From positions 4,685,001-4,749,000 of the forward strand of contig JAKOON010000013.1 in the NCBI GenBank assembly GCA_022577435.1: DNA of 64,000 bases, written 5' to 3'. Source of the stretch: Embiotoca jacksoni (lineage: Eukaryota; Chordata; Actinopteri; Embiotocidae). A program made the position numbers and the translations under genes. Positions 28,595 through 43,533 of this stretch are shown here, piece by piece (positions within the stretch are counted from its first letter, which is position 1; every line of letters begins with the position of its first letter). The notes under the pieces were generated by a model that ran no database searches, had not been told where the DNA came from, and worked only from the letters and a program-made list of their open reading frames with translations.

Positions 28595-31536
28595 GCACCC
28601 CCCCCCCCCCCACACACACACACCCCCTTGTGCATGCAAGTAGTGTTTAGTCAGTATGGCTGCATGCACATGTCAGAACACACACGCAGAGCGCCTCTTT
28701 TGTTTAGTGTGTCATAAAGTCTGTGAATTATCAGCAGTGATCTGGACTTGTTTTCTTGTGCGTTTACGACCGTCAGTCTTCTTCTTCACCCTAGAACTGA
28801 TTTCTGGATCGTTCGCTAAGCTGCAGCTGCTTTTCGCAAGCCGTTCTGCGGGGTTATCATCTCAGGAATATGGACCGCAACTGCTGTTTACAATAAGCAC
28901 ACAGCAATAACTACATGGCAGCTGACCAAAAAAACATCATGCCGTCTCTCTCCAACGCTCCGGCTGAAGGAAAACGGCACAGCAGCCAAATCTGTGGCGC
29001 AAAAATATATTTTATTAATATGAATACATTTACTGAATAAATGTGGCCAAACATATGGGATGAGACGAATCAAAACACGGTTCAGATGATTTACTTCTCA
29101 TTGGACAGAGATCCTTTTGACAGGAGCAGCAACAGGAAGGACAACTGTTGGCAGCTGACAGGAGGCGTAAACGGAAGGGCTGAAAAGTGTGTGTGTTTGT
29201 CAGGTGTTTCTAGTTTTGCTGTCATGTGTGCAGCTGAATGTTTGGTTCCTTTATGTTTTTGTTGTGGCTACCGTCTCCAGATGAAACAACAGTATTATCT
29301 GCATTGTGTACAGATGAGACGATAAAAGTTCTCCGTTAGCTTTGAACGGCGGGAGAATTAAACGGTGGAGATAAGCGGGAGAAAATAGCAGTTTATTGCC
29401 AGAGTATTATTTTACGGTAATCCTTCAGTGCTCCTGGGTTGAAGCGTATCGCTGTCTGTGACACCGACCTCAGCTCCCGGCTGTTTTTCGTGACACCGTA
29501 TCTCGTCTTATAAATCATATATTCCAGCAAAATAATCTGAACGTAAGGTTCGGCCAGCTCTGCCCTCTGCTCCAATGAGATTGCTTGAATGCATTATGGC
29601 ATGCTGTCAAAGCAATATCTGATCGCGTCCACCAGTATTATCACTGACATGCAAGACATGGGCTCCAGAACGACTCTATTCATCATGGCAGTGGGGGGAG
29701 GGGGGGAAAGCGTTGCATGTGCACGCACATTTATTTTGCTTCATATTCACTCACATCCTCACACACACGGATCCAACAATGGCGTCGCAGGAAGAAGCGT
29801 TAGTCACTGTCCCCCTGACCTCTCGTTTCCTGCCAAGAGGATAAAACGGGGAGGGAAGGAAAAGGAGGCGGAAAAGGAAGTCTATACGAGCGAATTCAGA
29901 CACTTGGGAGGCGCAGATGATTTGGAACAATGTTACGGGAAGGAAGGAAGAATGGGTGGATGTGTGCTGCAGACAATAAATGGATGGATGAAGTGAGTGT
30001 ATGTGAAGGGCGGAAGAGGGTGATAGAGAAAAGAAGAGGCGAGCAGAGAGCCTCCATGAAGCCTCCTTGCTGCTGCTGCTGGAGGGAGATTTCTATTTTC
30101 TATTTTTAACCTTGCCTCTTTGCCTTCCTCCCGCTCCGTCTCTCTCTTAGTTTTCTCTTTTTCTATATTCTCTCCCTTGTGTTTGTGTTGCTTGTGCGCG
30201 GCAGTGCTTTCCCTCTTTTGTCTCTTACATCTCTCCCGCTTACCGTTTCTCCCTCTCTAGCCGTATAAATAATTTATCCTATGAGGTCCCTTATCTTTTC
30301 TTTGGTTGCGCCAGTAGATTTGCTGAGCTAAATCCCTTCCCTGACTACAATAGGTCCCTATAGCTCTAATAGAGTTTTGTTAAGCCCTGCAGCTGTGAGA
30401 ATGAAGTTTTATCTGCTGTCACCCTCCGAGGCCTGAATTCGCGCATTTTCTCCTGATATGTTTCATATTTCTTTTTATATCATGACCGCCGGTGCTGATG
30501 AAGTCAGACATTTATTGACGGAAACTGACTAAGCACTCCTCACTGTCCACTCAGTGGCACAGCACACCATCACCGAAGAAAACTCAAGCTATTAGTTGAT
30601 CAAATATTTATATCCGCACTCATTCAGGCATTTTGAAGTTTTGTTTTCTTTACATTAGGTTTGGTGACTGACCCAAGAGCTGGAAAGCTTCCTTCAGAGC
30701 TCCAGAAAAGCAAAAAGTCTCCATCTTTCCTCGGCTGCCGTACAGCTCTCAACAGATACATTTCCATATCATGATACAAACATTTAAACACACACCAGAC
30801 TAAATGAGTAAATCAGCAGTGAAAAAAACAGGAAAGAAAAAGGCTGCGTAGCTCCAGGTTTTCACTAAAACAACCTGCCTGACATCACTTATTAGTACAT
30901 AAAGATCACCTCAGCAGCCGTTTTCTCTCCGTATTCCTGTAAAAATTCAAACGTGTATTGACTCCAGTATGGACCTCGAATTTAGTATTAATTGTCACGA
31001 GTACATCATTGGTCTCCTACTTAAAATATGATCATTTAACCTGCCACATTGTGACCACATGGGAGTCTCTGCTACTCAATAACACATCGACTTGAGTGGA
31101 TCTATTGATTCAGGAGGAATGAGAGAACGGAGATTGATTTGATTGTCGGTAGGATTCATTAAAATGGATGGATACATCCTGTCGGTGGGGGACTGGAGGG
31201 GTTTTGGGGTATCGAGCCATCGTGAAGGAGCCGCCGGAGGTTCCGTTTGTTGTTGCTCTAAATGGCTTCTTTACAGGCTTTTTTTTTTTTTTTTTTAAAC
31301 AGTTGTTATTCTATAGTTTGTGATATTGCTTCAAGTCCTACAAAGATTGAAGCTGTAAATGAAAATGAATATTCAAAATGCCTTTTTATTTAGCTGTTCC
31401 TGCTGTGATGATTGGCCCATCAAACAAACAGAGCACCCATTGCAGAAAACATGTTGTCTCTAATCTGGATTTATTATCATTAGAGCTGGACAGTGTTAGC
31501 GCTCGCTGGCCCCTGGGACACATGATGGGGGGGCTT

Positions 31537-31596
<60 letters not shown>

Positions 31597-34032
31597 ATGA
31601 TTCAAACAGGGAAAACACACAGTCCGACCACAAACGTAGACACAGATTGACACAACGAGCCTCTACCACTTAGTCACTGTAACACACTCACACACACCAC
31701 CTGGTTTACTGTTGCTGTGCCCTAAATCCCACAGATGAGCTCACGCCTGTTGAACAGGCGAGCAGCTGTTTGTGTGTTTCAGCAGTTTCTGACAATATGT
31801 CCCGACATGTGGAAGAGTGCTGCATGTTCGTCCTGCCAGCCCGCTGCACTGTGGAAAACACTGTGGCACTCCGACCGGATGGAGAGCTTTTATAAGAGGA
31901 AACTGTAACAACCCAAGAATTTAGATAATTGGAAGTAAATGTGGGAAAGATGGAACATTTATCTCCGCTTTAAAACGAGGCACAACTGGAATTCTCACCA
32001 ACTAAATCTACATTTTAACAGGAACATTTATAAAAATGTTAGATAAGAGCGGGCAATTAAACACAAGCCATGACATATATATAGTTATAACTCTGTTTGG
32101 GAAAAGAAAAAAAAAAAAAAAAAAAAAAGATTGTTGCAAAACACTTTGTAAAGCTTTATTGCAAAGAATTCTTCTAATAGTTATTATCTTCCATCAATAA
32201 CAGATCTCTCTGTTTGTGGTGAAACGCCATCAAGAAAGCATCAATCAGGAGAATTTACTCTTTTATAAAACCCACAAAAGACGATTAAACCGAATGTCAG
32301 ACAAGTCCAAACTGAAATAAGACTTACTCAGAGTGATAGCAAATATACTAATGAGTGTTTGGGTGTGAGAATAATTTTGTTTTCATGAAGACATATTTAA
32401 AATGGTTTTCCTGTTGTCATAATACTCCGTTTGCTTGGTGTGTGTGTTTTTTTTTTTTCTTCCCTTTTAGAGCAAGGTCTGGAGGAGATGAAGAAACTGT
32501 TGCTGCTGCTACTCGGCTGTGCTGTCCAGGTAAGAGCTCACCTTCAGTCCACCTACACACTTCACATGTGAGCAGGTAGTTCAGGTTTCAAGCAGCAGGA
32601 GCAAAGCAAGTCCGTAACAGCCGGTCAATCAACGCTTATGGTTTTGTGCCTGTGAGTCATGATTGAAAGGGTTAATACTACAAACTATAAAAGAAGGGAC
32701 TTCATCACTTTCAGTGGTTGTATTACAGTAATTTAATTCCAAAGCCACAAATCTGATCTTGGAAGAAATCTCTGTTTATTTCAATCTTCACTGGTTAATG
32801 CTTTTTGTTCCCTTTGATGAGTGAACGATGTAAAGAATGACATTGCAGGGCTTTTCCTGTCTCATGACAAAGCCCCCATTCAGAACCTCTGACCTTTCAT
32901 CAACTCCTATTGTTTTAGTTAAATGACTCAGGAGTTGCATTCATGCAGCTACATCATGTGTCTACATCAAACCTGCATTGAGAACAATGCTTCCCAGTAA
33001 TGAATAATTATAATGACCATGCAGTGAAATGGAGCTTACATGTTCAGTGAATCATCCTGTTTCTAATCTCATTTTCTGCCAGTAAGACAGGAAAATGATC
33101 TTCCTCTGACCCCAAAGATCTCCTTTCATTCAAAGACTTGGCTGCATTCCTAAATTCTGCTGCCTGGAAACCTTTTTTTTTTAATCAAATTAACTTCTGC
33201 TTTGTGTCTTTAGTGTTGTTCTACTAACCTCCTATTGACCCCCAAACCACTGATTGAACTCTTTAACATCTCAAGCTCGTCATCCTCTGCTTCTCTTTAT
33301 TGAAGAGTTTAACTTTTACCCACCTCCCTCCCCCGTTCTGTTTACAGTGTGAGAAGAAGGAAGAGTACATTGAGCGTATCCAGACTCTGGACTTTGACAG
33401 CAAAGCCGCCATAGCATCCCACATCCAAGAGGTATTTCTCCTCCGTAGTAAAGAATACTGAAGGAAATTAAAATATTTGACTTCTTAGACCTATTTTTGG
33501 CTGAATAGATTAATTTACTTTATTTCAGTGAGAGTTTTAGACATTGAATGAAACATTTATTGACAGTATTTTGGTGGTGATTTTAGGTGACTCATAACCA
33601 GGAGAACGTAGTGGACCTGCAGTGGTTGGAAAGCGGGGAAATGCCTCCTGAAGATCTGGACGGCCTCTCCAGAAACCTGGCCTTCCACCTCAAACGCCTG
33701 GTGGATGAAAGAGACACGCAGCTGGAGGTAATAACCCTTACATATATATTTATATTGTGTGTGAGGGTGTGCGTGTTCATAAAGATTTATTGAGCGCTAT
33801 TAGAAATTATTTTTATTAGGCAAAAAAACAAACTAGATTAAACAGTGCAGAGCAAAGTGCAACCAGGAAAGTGTGGTACATTTTGTGTCTTTTTAAAATT
33901 CTGTGTCAGTGCTGTTGGGTGGAAATTATGGTCTGTTTGTAGCAGGGTTATGTGGAAACTTTTCCTTTTTTTGTTGTTGCTGTTACCACAATAGAGAAGC
34001 CGCAGGAAGGAAGGGTTGAAACTGTTAACTGT

Positions 34033-34114
<82 letters not shown>

Positions 34115-36656
34115 TAGACTACATGTGTCATTAACTGAGTTTCCAACCCATAGGGTGCAGATCTACTGATATAGCTGATTTTACATGTGTGTGTCAGGGG
34201 TTCTAATAGCCTCCAGATTATCACTGTGTAGTCCAGCCGCTCTCAATTAAAATCCCATTTCCTGTCACGGGCACTAGATCAAAATAGACCATGTGTCTGC
34301 GGGACTGTATGTACTTTTTTTTTTAATCCCGATGCCTGTATCCTAGTTTTGGGGTGATGGGAGTGCTTTGGTTAAATCCATAGATCTTTCCTCTTTGTTT
34401 TTCAGTCCATTCGCATCCGATTGTTGAATCACGGCTTCATCCAGCCATTTGACATGTAACTGCAGCTTTTCGCCTACACAGCACCTCACCTGTTTCCCTC
34501 CTGCCTCCATCCAGACTATAGTGGAGCTCACCCAGGAGAGGGACTGTGTACAGCTGTCTCCGCTGGCTCCCTATGCGTCCCAGTCTCCCGGTGACTCCCC
34601 CAGCATGAGGAGGACAGAAAGCCGACAGCACCTCTCCGTGGAGCTGGCTGATGCGAAGGCCAAGATCAGACGCCTCCGGCAGGAACTGTGAGTGCCGCAG
34701 CCTTATCGGCGAGATAAATGATTATTTAAATTGGGCAAATAGGACATAAGTGGATGAGAAACGGGAACTGTAAGAAGGTAGAACTAAACAAGTCCAAGAA
34801 AGACACACAAAAAGGAATATGACAGCAACTATCGGCCCCAATCATGTTTGTTACGGTAATTCCCATTTTCGTATCACCGCAGCTTCTCCTGTTGTCACAG
34901 ATGTGACGTGAACTGGGAAGATAAAATAATACAAAATAATACATCGTCATAGATGTCCTTATTTACACTCTTACGTCATCATTGGTCAAGGTATCTGTCG
35001 GTCCAAAAAATAAAACCCAAACTTGATTTGTGACAAAGTTGAAAGTTTCCACTTCCTTAACATCCAGTCCGACTTCACTGTCATGCTCAAATTGAACAGA
35101 AGGTTTTTCCACTGGTTGTGATGAGAAACCAGATAAGTTACATCTTCATAATAACTACATAGATCAATGCTTTCGGTAGTGCAATATTTCTATTGTAAAC
35201 CTTAAGTGATTTTTTTTTTTGGGGGGGGGGATTCTTGATTGGATCATGCTCTTAGTCTAATGTAGGTATCTGATGTTTTAACAACTCAAACATTATACTG
35301 AAAGAATAACAGTAATGTGGAAGAATCCAGGAGTCCATTTCCTCTCTTACTGCTCCCAGGAGATTTGGCTGTTGTGATGTCTCGCTGCTTCAAACAAATA
35401 CACGAGAGTGAACCTGCTCTCACAAACCTTACAGAGGCTTTCTAAATTCTATCTATGAATAATAGAGCTTCCTTTTTAAAGTGCTATAATCTTCTGCTGG
35501 ACAAAGACTTAATGGCCAACATAGATCAGTTACAATGAAGGTTTTTCACTTCAAGGGGAAGTATTTCAATGTTGCATGAACTTAGTACCGAACTTCACAG
35601 ACTGGCTGGTGCCTTGAAGTTGGTGTTAATATTTACAGATTTGACAGGAATTATTTTGTTCTCACTGAAATAAAGTTGGATTCAATGTTGTTTGGATAAC
35701 ATGGAGTTTCTACTTCAAGGCCAACATTTGCACACTTGAATGGATCTCATTTCTTCACAGGAAGTCCATCCATCACCTCAGTAGCATTTAAATGAACACA
35801 ACTCCCTGGTATTTTACAAATATCAGGATTTCTGTCAGAGCTGATCAATTTTATTTATAAAACATTTAACAAAACTACCTGCCAGTTAAAGTTTAATTTA
35901 CATCCATGTATCTCTGTAACAAGTGCTGAATATTGCAGGTTTGTTAATGCAGTGGATGCTGCTGTCCATCGCTTTATTATTTAGTGGAGAAACACTGAGA
36001 ATGTTCGGTTGCAACAGTTGTAAAATGTATTCAAAAAGATGGAAAATCTTATTTAGCTGCGGATTTCAATGATTTGGGAAATGCTTGTGTATTGCTTCGC
36101 CTTGCAGAACGCCGTATCATTCAGACCCTGTATTTAGTAGGACATGTCGTTTTGCTTTGCTTTGTCAAAACAAAGGTCTCTGTGCGGGCGACCTGAAAAC
36201 CTAAATTATGGTTCTTTAACAATTGGTTGTGACCCAGAATGGAGAGCAGGTCACTGTCTGCTTTGTCACATGAAAAAAGTGAAAAGCCTCTCACCTTGTT
36301 TGACCCTAAACTAATTGATTTCAGCTCTTGTACTGGAAAGGTCTGACATTAATCATTGCAGACATCTCCTTTCTACTTCCTTGACCTACATTATGACGAT
36401 TTCTTCAGCAGACCTAAATATGTCGACGGAGCATCAGCCGGCTAGAAAATGAGTGATTTTGTTTGTTGGTTGCCATGGTGTTGTTTACTAGTTCCCGTGG
36501 TGTCTGTGACAAAGATATTATCATGTGATGGCATGACAAGGAACAAAAAAAGCCTTTAAGTCTGTCTGTACTGATTTACCCTGGTCACATGACTGCTGTT
36601 TCTTCTGTGTCTGTGGCTGCATGCACATGCACAGATGCAGCCTCTGCATACAAATG

Positions 36657-36695
<39 letters not shown>

Positions 36696-39123
36696 ACTGT
36701 GTGTGTCCACTGTGTGTGTAACTGAAGGAGACCAGGTCAGAGCCAGGGGGTATGGTTCAGTGTTCCCACCGTGGTCCGCTTGTTAATGTTTCTGGTAAAG
36801 ATATGGCGGCATGGCTGCTTTTGCTCCTCCTGTTGAGTTTATCATTGTGAAACACATTTACATTCATTTACAACATTTATTTTGTACTGCCTCCATTTAT
36901 CTGCCCATAAAAGTTTAGCTTATTAGCCTTAATATACACGTATTGTTCTTGCACTTTTTAAAATACATTTAAAATTGTGATTTAAATTTTGACTGACCTA
37001 CAAACACAAAGTCTTAAAATCTAATCTGAAATATGACACTAAGCTTAATTTTATTTTCAAGAGTTAAATCATTACTCGCTTACTCCTACTCGAGCAACAT
37101 CTTTCAGAGTTTGGGGTCAACCAGCAAATGTCCATAGATCTTTACAGTAACTACGACTTATTCTGAGATGAGAGGCAGGAATGTCCCAACCAAACTTAAT
37201 GTGAACATTTTGGCTCTTGCAAAATTATAACAAATAAAGTCCTAAACCGGTCCGCTGGTTTAACATGCTGAATGCACTATTTGCTTCTTGTAGAAATGAA
37301 AACTGAAGGTCTGTAAAGTTGATTTGCCATTTATCATGTTGTAATGGTTACCAAGGTCAATCACTTGTAGACGGTAATAATATGATATTCAATACGTCAC
37401 GATAGTATTTGATGTTGTAGCTTTACACCTGAAAACGGCATTGACAGATTGTATTGACAATCCTATTTATAACATTTTTTTGTTCCCAGAAATATAAAGA
37501 TCTGTTTTTTGGGATAAAATCAAGATTTAAATTTATGGAAATATGAAGATTAGGGTTTGCAGGAGGATAACATTAAAAACGTATTAAAGTAGGAATAAAG
37601 GGTGCTTTAGTTTTTTTTTTAATATAGTAGTGCACACAAGTGTTTGTGCCAGTGCAAGACGCAATGCGCGGTAAACGATTACCATAAGCAGCAGAGCCAG
37701 CTGCATCCATAATATGAGCCCAAAGATAATCTGCCATGCTAGAGTTAACAGGTGTCTACGATTTAGGGGGGGGGGGGGGGGATTCTGACTAACATCCTGC
37801 CTCAATATTGACTAACATCACCCCCAAAAAAAGATTAGCTTCGGGAGGAAGGAGGAAATGAATGATAAAGCAAAAACAAAACAAACAAAAAAAGACCGCA
37901 AGAATAGAAGGATGCCTTTCCTTATTGAGATGCACACCGAGGCTGCAGAGAGCTGTAATCAAATAGGCCATCAGATGTTCAGTGGAGCGGTTTCATGCAC
38001 ACACCGAGCAGCATCCCAGGAATGCAGCCGTTTTCCTTCAAAGCAGCATGACACTTTCTCCCTTCGTGGTGGGAGCCCGGGCAGCCTGCACACAGAGAAG
38101 ACACTCACACATACAGCAAACGCCAAGCTGCACTATTTCACTGCCACTTATTACAAATGACACAGAAGAGTGTTAGACGGGGGACAGAATGACCCTCCTG
38201 TTGATGGTGAAGGAATCATACATTTATGTCTGTGTTTTGCCCCACTTCCTCAACCAGATGTAAAACATGTATCTCCATCTCTGTCTTCTAGCTGAGTAAA
38301 GGAGGATGAGGGGTTTCTGTTTTTTAGTTGTTTTCTTTCGAGTCTCGTGCTGAGTGTGATGTCCCGCAGAATTAGGTTGTTTATTAGTTTAAATTCAGGG
38401 CAAAACACAGGAAAGACATTGTGTTCCGACCGCCAGAGCTCGTACACTCCAGACACCGTGGGCTATTTTTAATTAAGAAACTGGGTTAGTAGGTTTACTG
38501 ATGTGTTTCAATCAACATGCGAGTTGCTGATTTCCTGATCTGTAACTGCAGAGAAGCTTCGGTAGCAAAAGCCATCAAAACTGGACTATATAACCTCCAG
38601 AAAGTTGAGTGGAAATGCTTTAAAAGACATTTGCAGCTCGAACTACCAGAGCTGTCATTACCTGTACTTCTTATATGATTAATAGCTGTAATTTTGTAAA
38701 AGAAATAACATAGTTTATCCACTGAAACTAAAATACTGAAAGGACATTTTGTGCAATGCAACCTTCCTGTGCAACTAATGGCTTGCCTCCATTAAATGAT
38801 TCAGCTAAAAGCTTTGAAATGGAAACAGCCCTGAAGGAATGTCCTTGTCTCCGATAGGCCCACTTGAAAAAAAAAACATCTTGGTTTTCAGTGCAGAGCT
38901 TCATGTTAATCATACTGGCAGACACACAAAGCATATTTTTCTTGCTTTTCTGGTACAGAAACATCAGTTTCGTTCTTTGTGTGCTCTCTTCATGTCGCCC
39001 TTTCTCATCTCGTCTGTTTGTTCTTTCAGAGAGGAGAAGAGTGAGCAGCTTCTCGACACCCGGCAGGAGCTTGAGAACATGGAGGTGGAGTTCAAGAGAC
39101 TTCAGCAAGAGGTAACGCCAACA

Positions 39124-39190
<67 letters not shown>

Positions 39191-39401
39191 CATCCCCCCT
39201 CCACCTGCTCCTCCCTTTCTGCGACATTGCCAGGCTTTAATCAGCTAGTGACTTAGCTCGTTAGAGGCTATTAGAGCTATCTTTAGTCAAGCAGCAGCCG
39301 CACATGGCTTTTGATTTGGAGTGGGCGGCAATCTGACTGGTGCACTGCTGTAAACAAGGTGGATGTGTTCAGGCCATGGAGGGCAGTGTGTGTATGTGGA
39401 T

Positions 39402-39458
<57 letters not shown>

Positions 39459-42400
39459 CTGTTCTTCACCTGTTTATGTAACAGACAAGACTCTGGTTGT
39501 TAGTTATTAATAGATAATCTATTTGTCATACAGGATTACAGACTCATTGAACTCGCTGACTGTGTTTTTTGACGCAGGATCGTACATCTGTTTGCGTCTT
39601 TATTCTCGGGATTCCTTATTTAACGTCGGTGCAGTGAGTTTGTTTTATGAATCCACATAATCACGCACCTATGTTTGGCCGTCTCCTCCCGCAGAGCTAC
39701 CAGCTGCTGTCCGACGCCCGCTCGGCTCGGGCCTATCGCGACGAACTGGATGCGCTCAGAGAGAAGGCGATGCGAGTCGACAAACTGGAGAGCGAGCTGA
39801 CCCGATACAAGGAGCGACTTCACGACATCGAGTTTTACAAGGCCAGAGTCGAGGTACGCAACTGCGCACGATATCTCTTAGTTGCGGCTGACGTCAAAGA
39901 ATCCAGCTTGAAGCATAAATAAGTCTGAATAAATAGTCGTACAAATTGGGCACAAGCACCCTGTAACCATATGAGACCCCAAATCTCAAAGTACAGCACA
40001 AGTAGCTTCTTTTTTTTTTACAATAAATATTCAGAGACGTATTTGCAACTGTTTTCTCACCACGCACACTAAGTACACTGTTTGTACGTTCAACTGAATA
40101 CATTAATTTAAGCAACCAATGCATATCAATCAATCAATTAAAATCTTTTGTTTTTTGTCGACCTCAAAGAGAAACATACTCTAGGACTAAAGTTGAGCAA
40201 GTTGTATTGATGCATGTCAATACAATGGCAGAAATTTCAATTTGAGCTTCATGTCTCAAGAAATAAACACAATATAAAGAGAAAAATGTGTATTTTAAAC
40301 CTTTGTGGTAGAAATGCCTCTATCATTAACCAAACTGTAAAGAGTAAGCGCTGAAACATCTCACTATTTTGCCACTACTACTATTCTAACAGCAGTAGTG
40401 GTAATAAAATCAGACACATTTTCTGAAAAGGACATTTTTTTGGTGAACTACAGTTTCCTTGTTTTGTTGTTTCACTTGTGTTCTCTGTTGTTGTGGCTTC
40501 TGCAGGAACTGAAGGAGGACAACCAGATTCTGCTGGAGACAAAGACCATGTTGGAGGAGCAGCTGGATGGCACCAGGACTCGCTCTGACAAACTGCACCT
40601 CCTGGAGAAAGAGAACCTGCAGCTCAAATCCAAGATGCATGACCTGGAGATGGTAAGATTTCAGTGTTGGTGTAGATTGGAGTGAGCTTCAAATAAACAA
40701 TCAGGATCAGCAGTAAAGAGTAAAAAAATAGCAGAAGGAGAAGAGTTAAAAGATGGGGAGGGGACGTTATCTGAGGACACCCGTCAATCCTCTCTGTTCT
40801 CTCCAGGAGCGGGACATGGACCGTAAGCGCATGGAGGAGCTGCTGGAGGAGAACCTGGTGCTGGAGATGGCCCAGAAACAGAGCATGGACGAGTCCCTGC
40901 ACCTCGGCTGGGAGCTGGAGCAACTATCCAAGACACCAGAGCTGACTGAAGGTGAGAAGAGCCAAGGATAAATTAAAGAAAAGGGCTCACAGAAGTGGTA
41001 GAAAAGTCAACAATGGAAAAGATGGGATTATGTAGTTACGATATCTCGCAGTTGGCTGTCACCTGAGCTGACCAGGTTAAAGGCATCCTGGCGTCTTCCT
41101 CGTGGTCCTTCTGCATTTGCCCGCATCCACTGGGTTTTCTTTGCACTTGGTTAAGAGCTGTAATTAATATTCCTGAAAGATAAGCTGGGTGTGTGGATTA
41201 TGAGAGCTGTTAAGAGGTTTAAAGAGCCAGGGATAAGGATAAAGACTTTGTGTTTGTTAAAGTGGCACTTTAAAAGCATTAAGACCTGTTAAGTCATGCC
41301 ATAGGGCATTGTATTTTTTTTTTTTTTTAATCTATTGTAATCTCAATGGTATCAACTTTTTTTTATTGTCTCTGCTGCTTTTACTCTAAACACCAAAAAC
41401 CTGAACAGAATTAAATTGTTTATTATATTATTAACTCGCATGTTTTTGCTGTCATCGACTCAGCCCCTCAGAAGTCTCTGGGCGAGGAGGTGAACGAGCT
41501 GACCTCGAGCCGCCTGTTGAAGCTGGAGAAAGACAACCAGACCCTGCTGAAGACGGTGGAGGAGCTCCGAGGAGCGGCCAGTAAGGACACCGTGACAAAA
41601 CTGGCCAAAGTCAACCAAGAAAACCAGAAACTGAACCAGAAAGTAAGAAAGAAGCTTTGTATTAATGTATGTTTCTATGTTTGTGTAGGAACCGCTTGAC
41701 AGTTTTAAGTCATTTCCTGTTATTTATTCTGGGGAAGCATGATGTATGACGTTTGTTTAATGACTCAATGGAGAGAAATACACCAGCATGCTTGGATTTT
41801 GTAGTTTTTTTCAAGGAAATTGGCTGTGAAGTAAGTTGTGCATCGAGAAAAACTGCAAGGAAGTCTAAGTGAATCGTGAAGTGGTAATAATGGAAGTTAC
41901 AAAATGTGTTTAATTTCTGTGACTTAAAGAAAGTATTGAGATATTTTATAGATATATTCACAGCACTTAACTTTCTGCCCCTCCTCAGGGTAACCACCGA
42001 GATTAGCATATTGCACCAGCCTTCCTCCAAAATATATCACCACCACTTGTCTGTAGATGTTTTCACACAGCGACAATGAGAAATAGAAAGGGAGAGAGTA
42101 TAGAGAGGGGTGGATTGGAGGATGAAAGCAAAGCTGTAAATCTAGGCATCTCAGCGTTGCCTTTTCTTTTCCTGTCGTTGACACTCGAATGCCCCTCGCT
42201 AAGAGAAGTCTCTCAGCTATTTTCAGAAACATAAGCCTCTCTCTGTGCCCTACGAATAAAAAGCATGAAATTGTGTTAGTCTCTCACAAAGAGCAAAAAT
42301 TCAGAGTGAGAATTTTATTTCTGAGTGACTCGAGGTCTAGAGCCAAAAACACAGAATGTGAACGCAGCTGCTGGGGGACTCGAACCACAGAAGTCGTCTC

Positions 42401-43496
42401 ATTGGAGACTGTCTGTGTGTGTGAATATTAACTCGTGTTTCTGCCTGCAGAGTTGTGACGGAATGAGGTGATGTGTTCTGTGTTTGTATCGTGGATTAAC
42501 AACTGCACCAGCTTCTTCTGTGACTGCAAATTGCCCTGTAAATTCTTGGCCACAATAATACGAGGTGATACTGCGAGATCATCCACAGTGCATCATGATA
42601 TGTGGAACTGAAGAAGAAAACAGCCTCGACAACAAATCGTTGACAGTGAGCTGAGCCACCAGTAGTTTTTACAATGAACACCAATGAAAACATTAAAACA
42701 CAATTAGTCTGAAAACATTGTTACAAACCTGCCACAGGCCGATTATTTCAGTCGACAGGCTCCTCCTTATTTTGCTATCTGTGTTTTTTTGTTTTTAAAG
42801 TCCCCTTCGCAACAACAACAACCTGTGATCAGCAACCTACACACTGAAAATGGCAGGTTCATACAGAGATTTGGATCATGCAGGAAGTCAGGCCTGCTCA
42901 GTGCTTTCTGGTCTTTTTCAGGGATTCAGTCATTTTAATGCTCCCTACCCGTTCTGCAGATGTTCCACCAAAACAAGTTCCTCCTGGCAGCATTTTACAA
43001 AGGCACCGTTGCCACCCCCCCACCCGATTGCAGACTGATATATGTGCATTCCAGCGCTGGCACAATCAGGCGGAGATAGGTCTGACTACGTGAGCCTAAA
43101 AACCTGATCAGTGTTTTAAAATGTTACTGTGATCATTGTTTACAGTTGGAGCAGCTGGAGACCGAACTGACAGCAGACAAGGAGTCGCTCCGCAGCGCCG
43201 AGTCACTCAGCACCGACCTGATGAAGGAGAAGGCCTTACTGGAGAAGACTCTGGAAACACTCAGAGAAAACTCAGAGAGACAGGCACGCACACACGGGCG
43301 CACACGCGCGCACACACACACGCACACACACACACACACACTCACAAAGTCAGACAAGGATTTCATTTGAGTATTTTATCCCAAGCTGTAAGATTGTCAG
43401 AATGGGTATAAAAATTTGACACCAATCAGAACTGAAAAGCAGTGCTGAACATCATGTTGACATTAATGATTCTGCTGTCAATACTGGAGCAATTAC

Positions 43497-43533
<37 letters not shown>

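Larger units (their letters stand above)
26656..32470 (+). other. Intron 4 (5.8 kb)
   Basis: No exon supported. It contains a short tandem CAGTCAGCCAGC array (28251-28286), (CA)n/(C)n at 28541-28625, poly-T at 31279-31296, (CA)n at 31541-31595 and poly-A at 32106-32129. Confidence 0.8.
39112..39694 (+). other. Intron 9 (583 bp) with complementary CA and GT tracts
   Basis: (CA)n at 39126-39188 begins just after the donor. (GT)n at 39404-39458 lies about 215 bp downstream and is complementary to it in the transcript. Confidence 0.9.

Noticed and set aside
43283..43370. Exon 14 extended to a GT site beyond the CA repeat
   Set aside because: It would add a His-Thr repeat to the coiled coil and break the alignment with human SERQ-IKILEQEN. 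The GC donor is the simpler reading.
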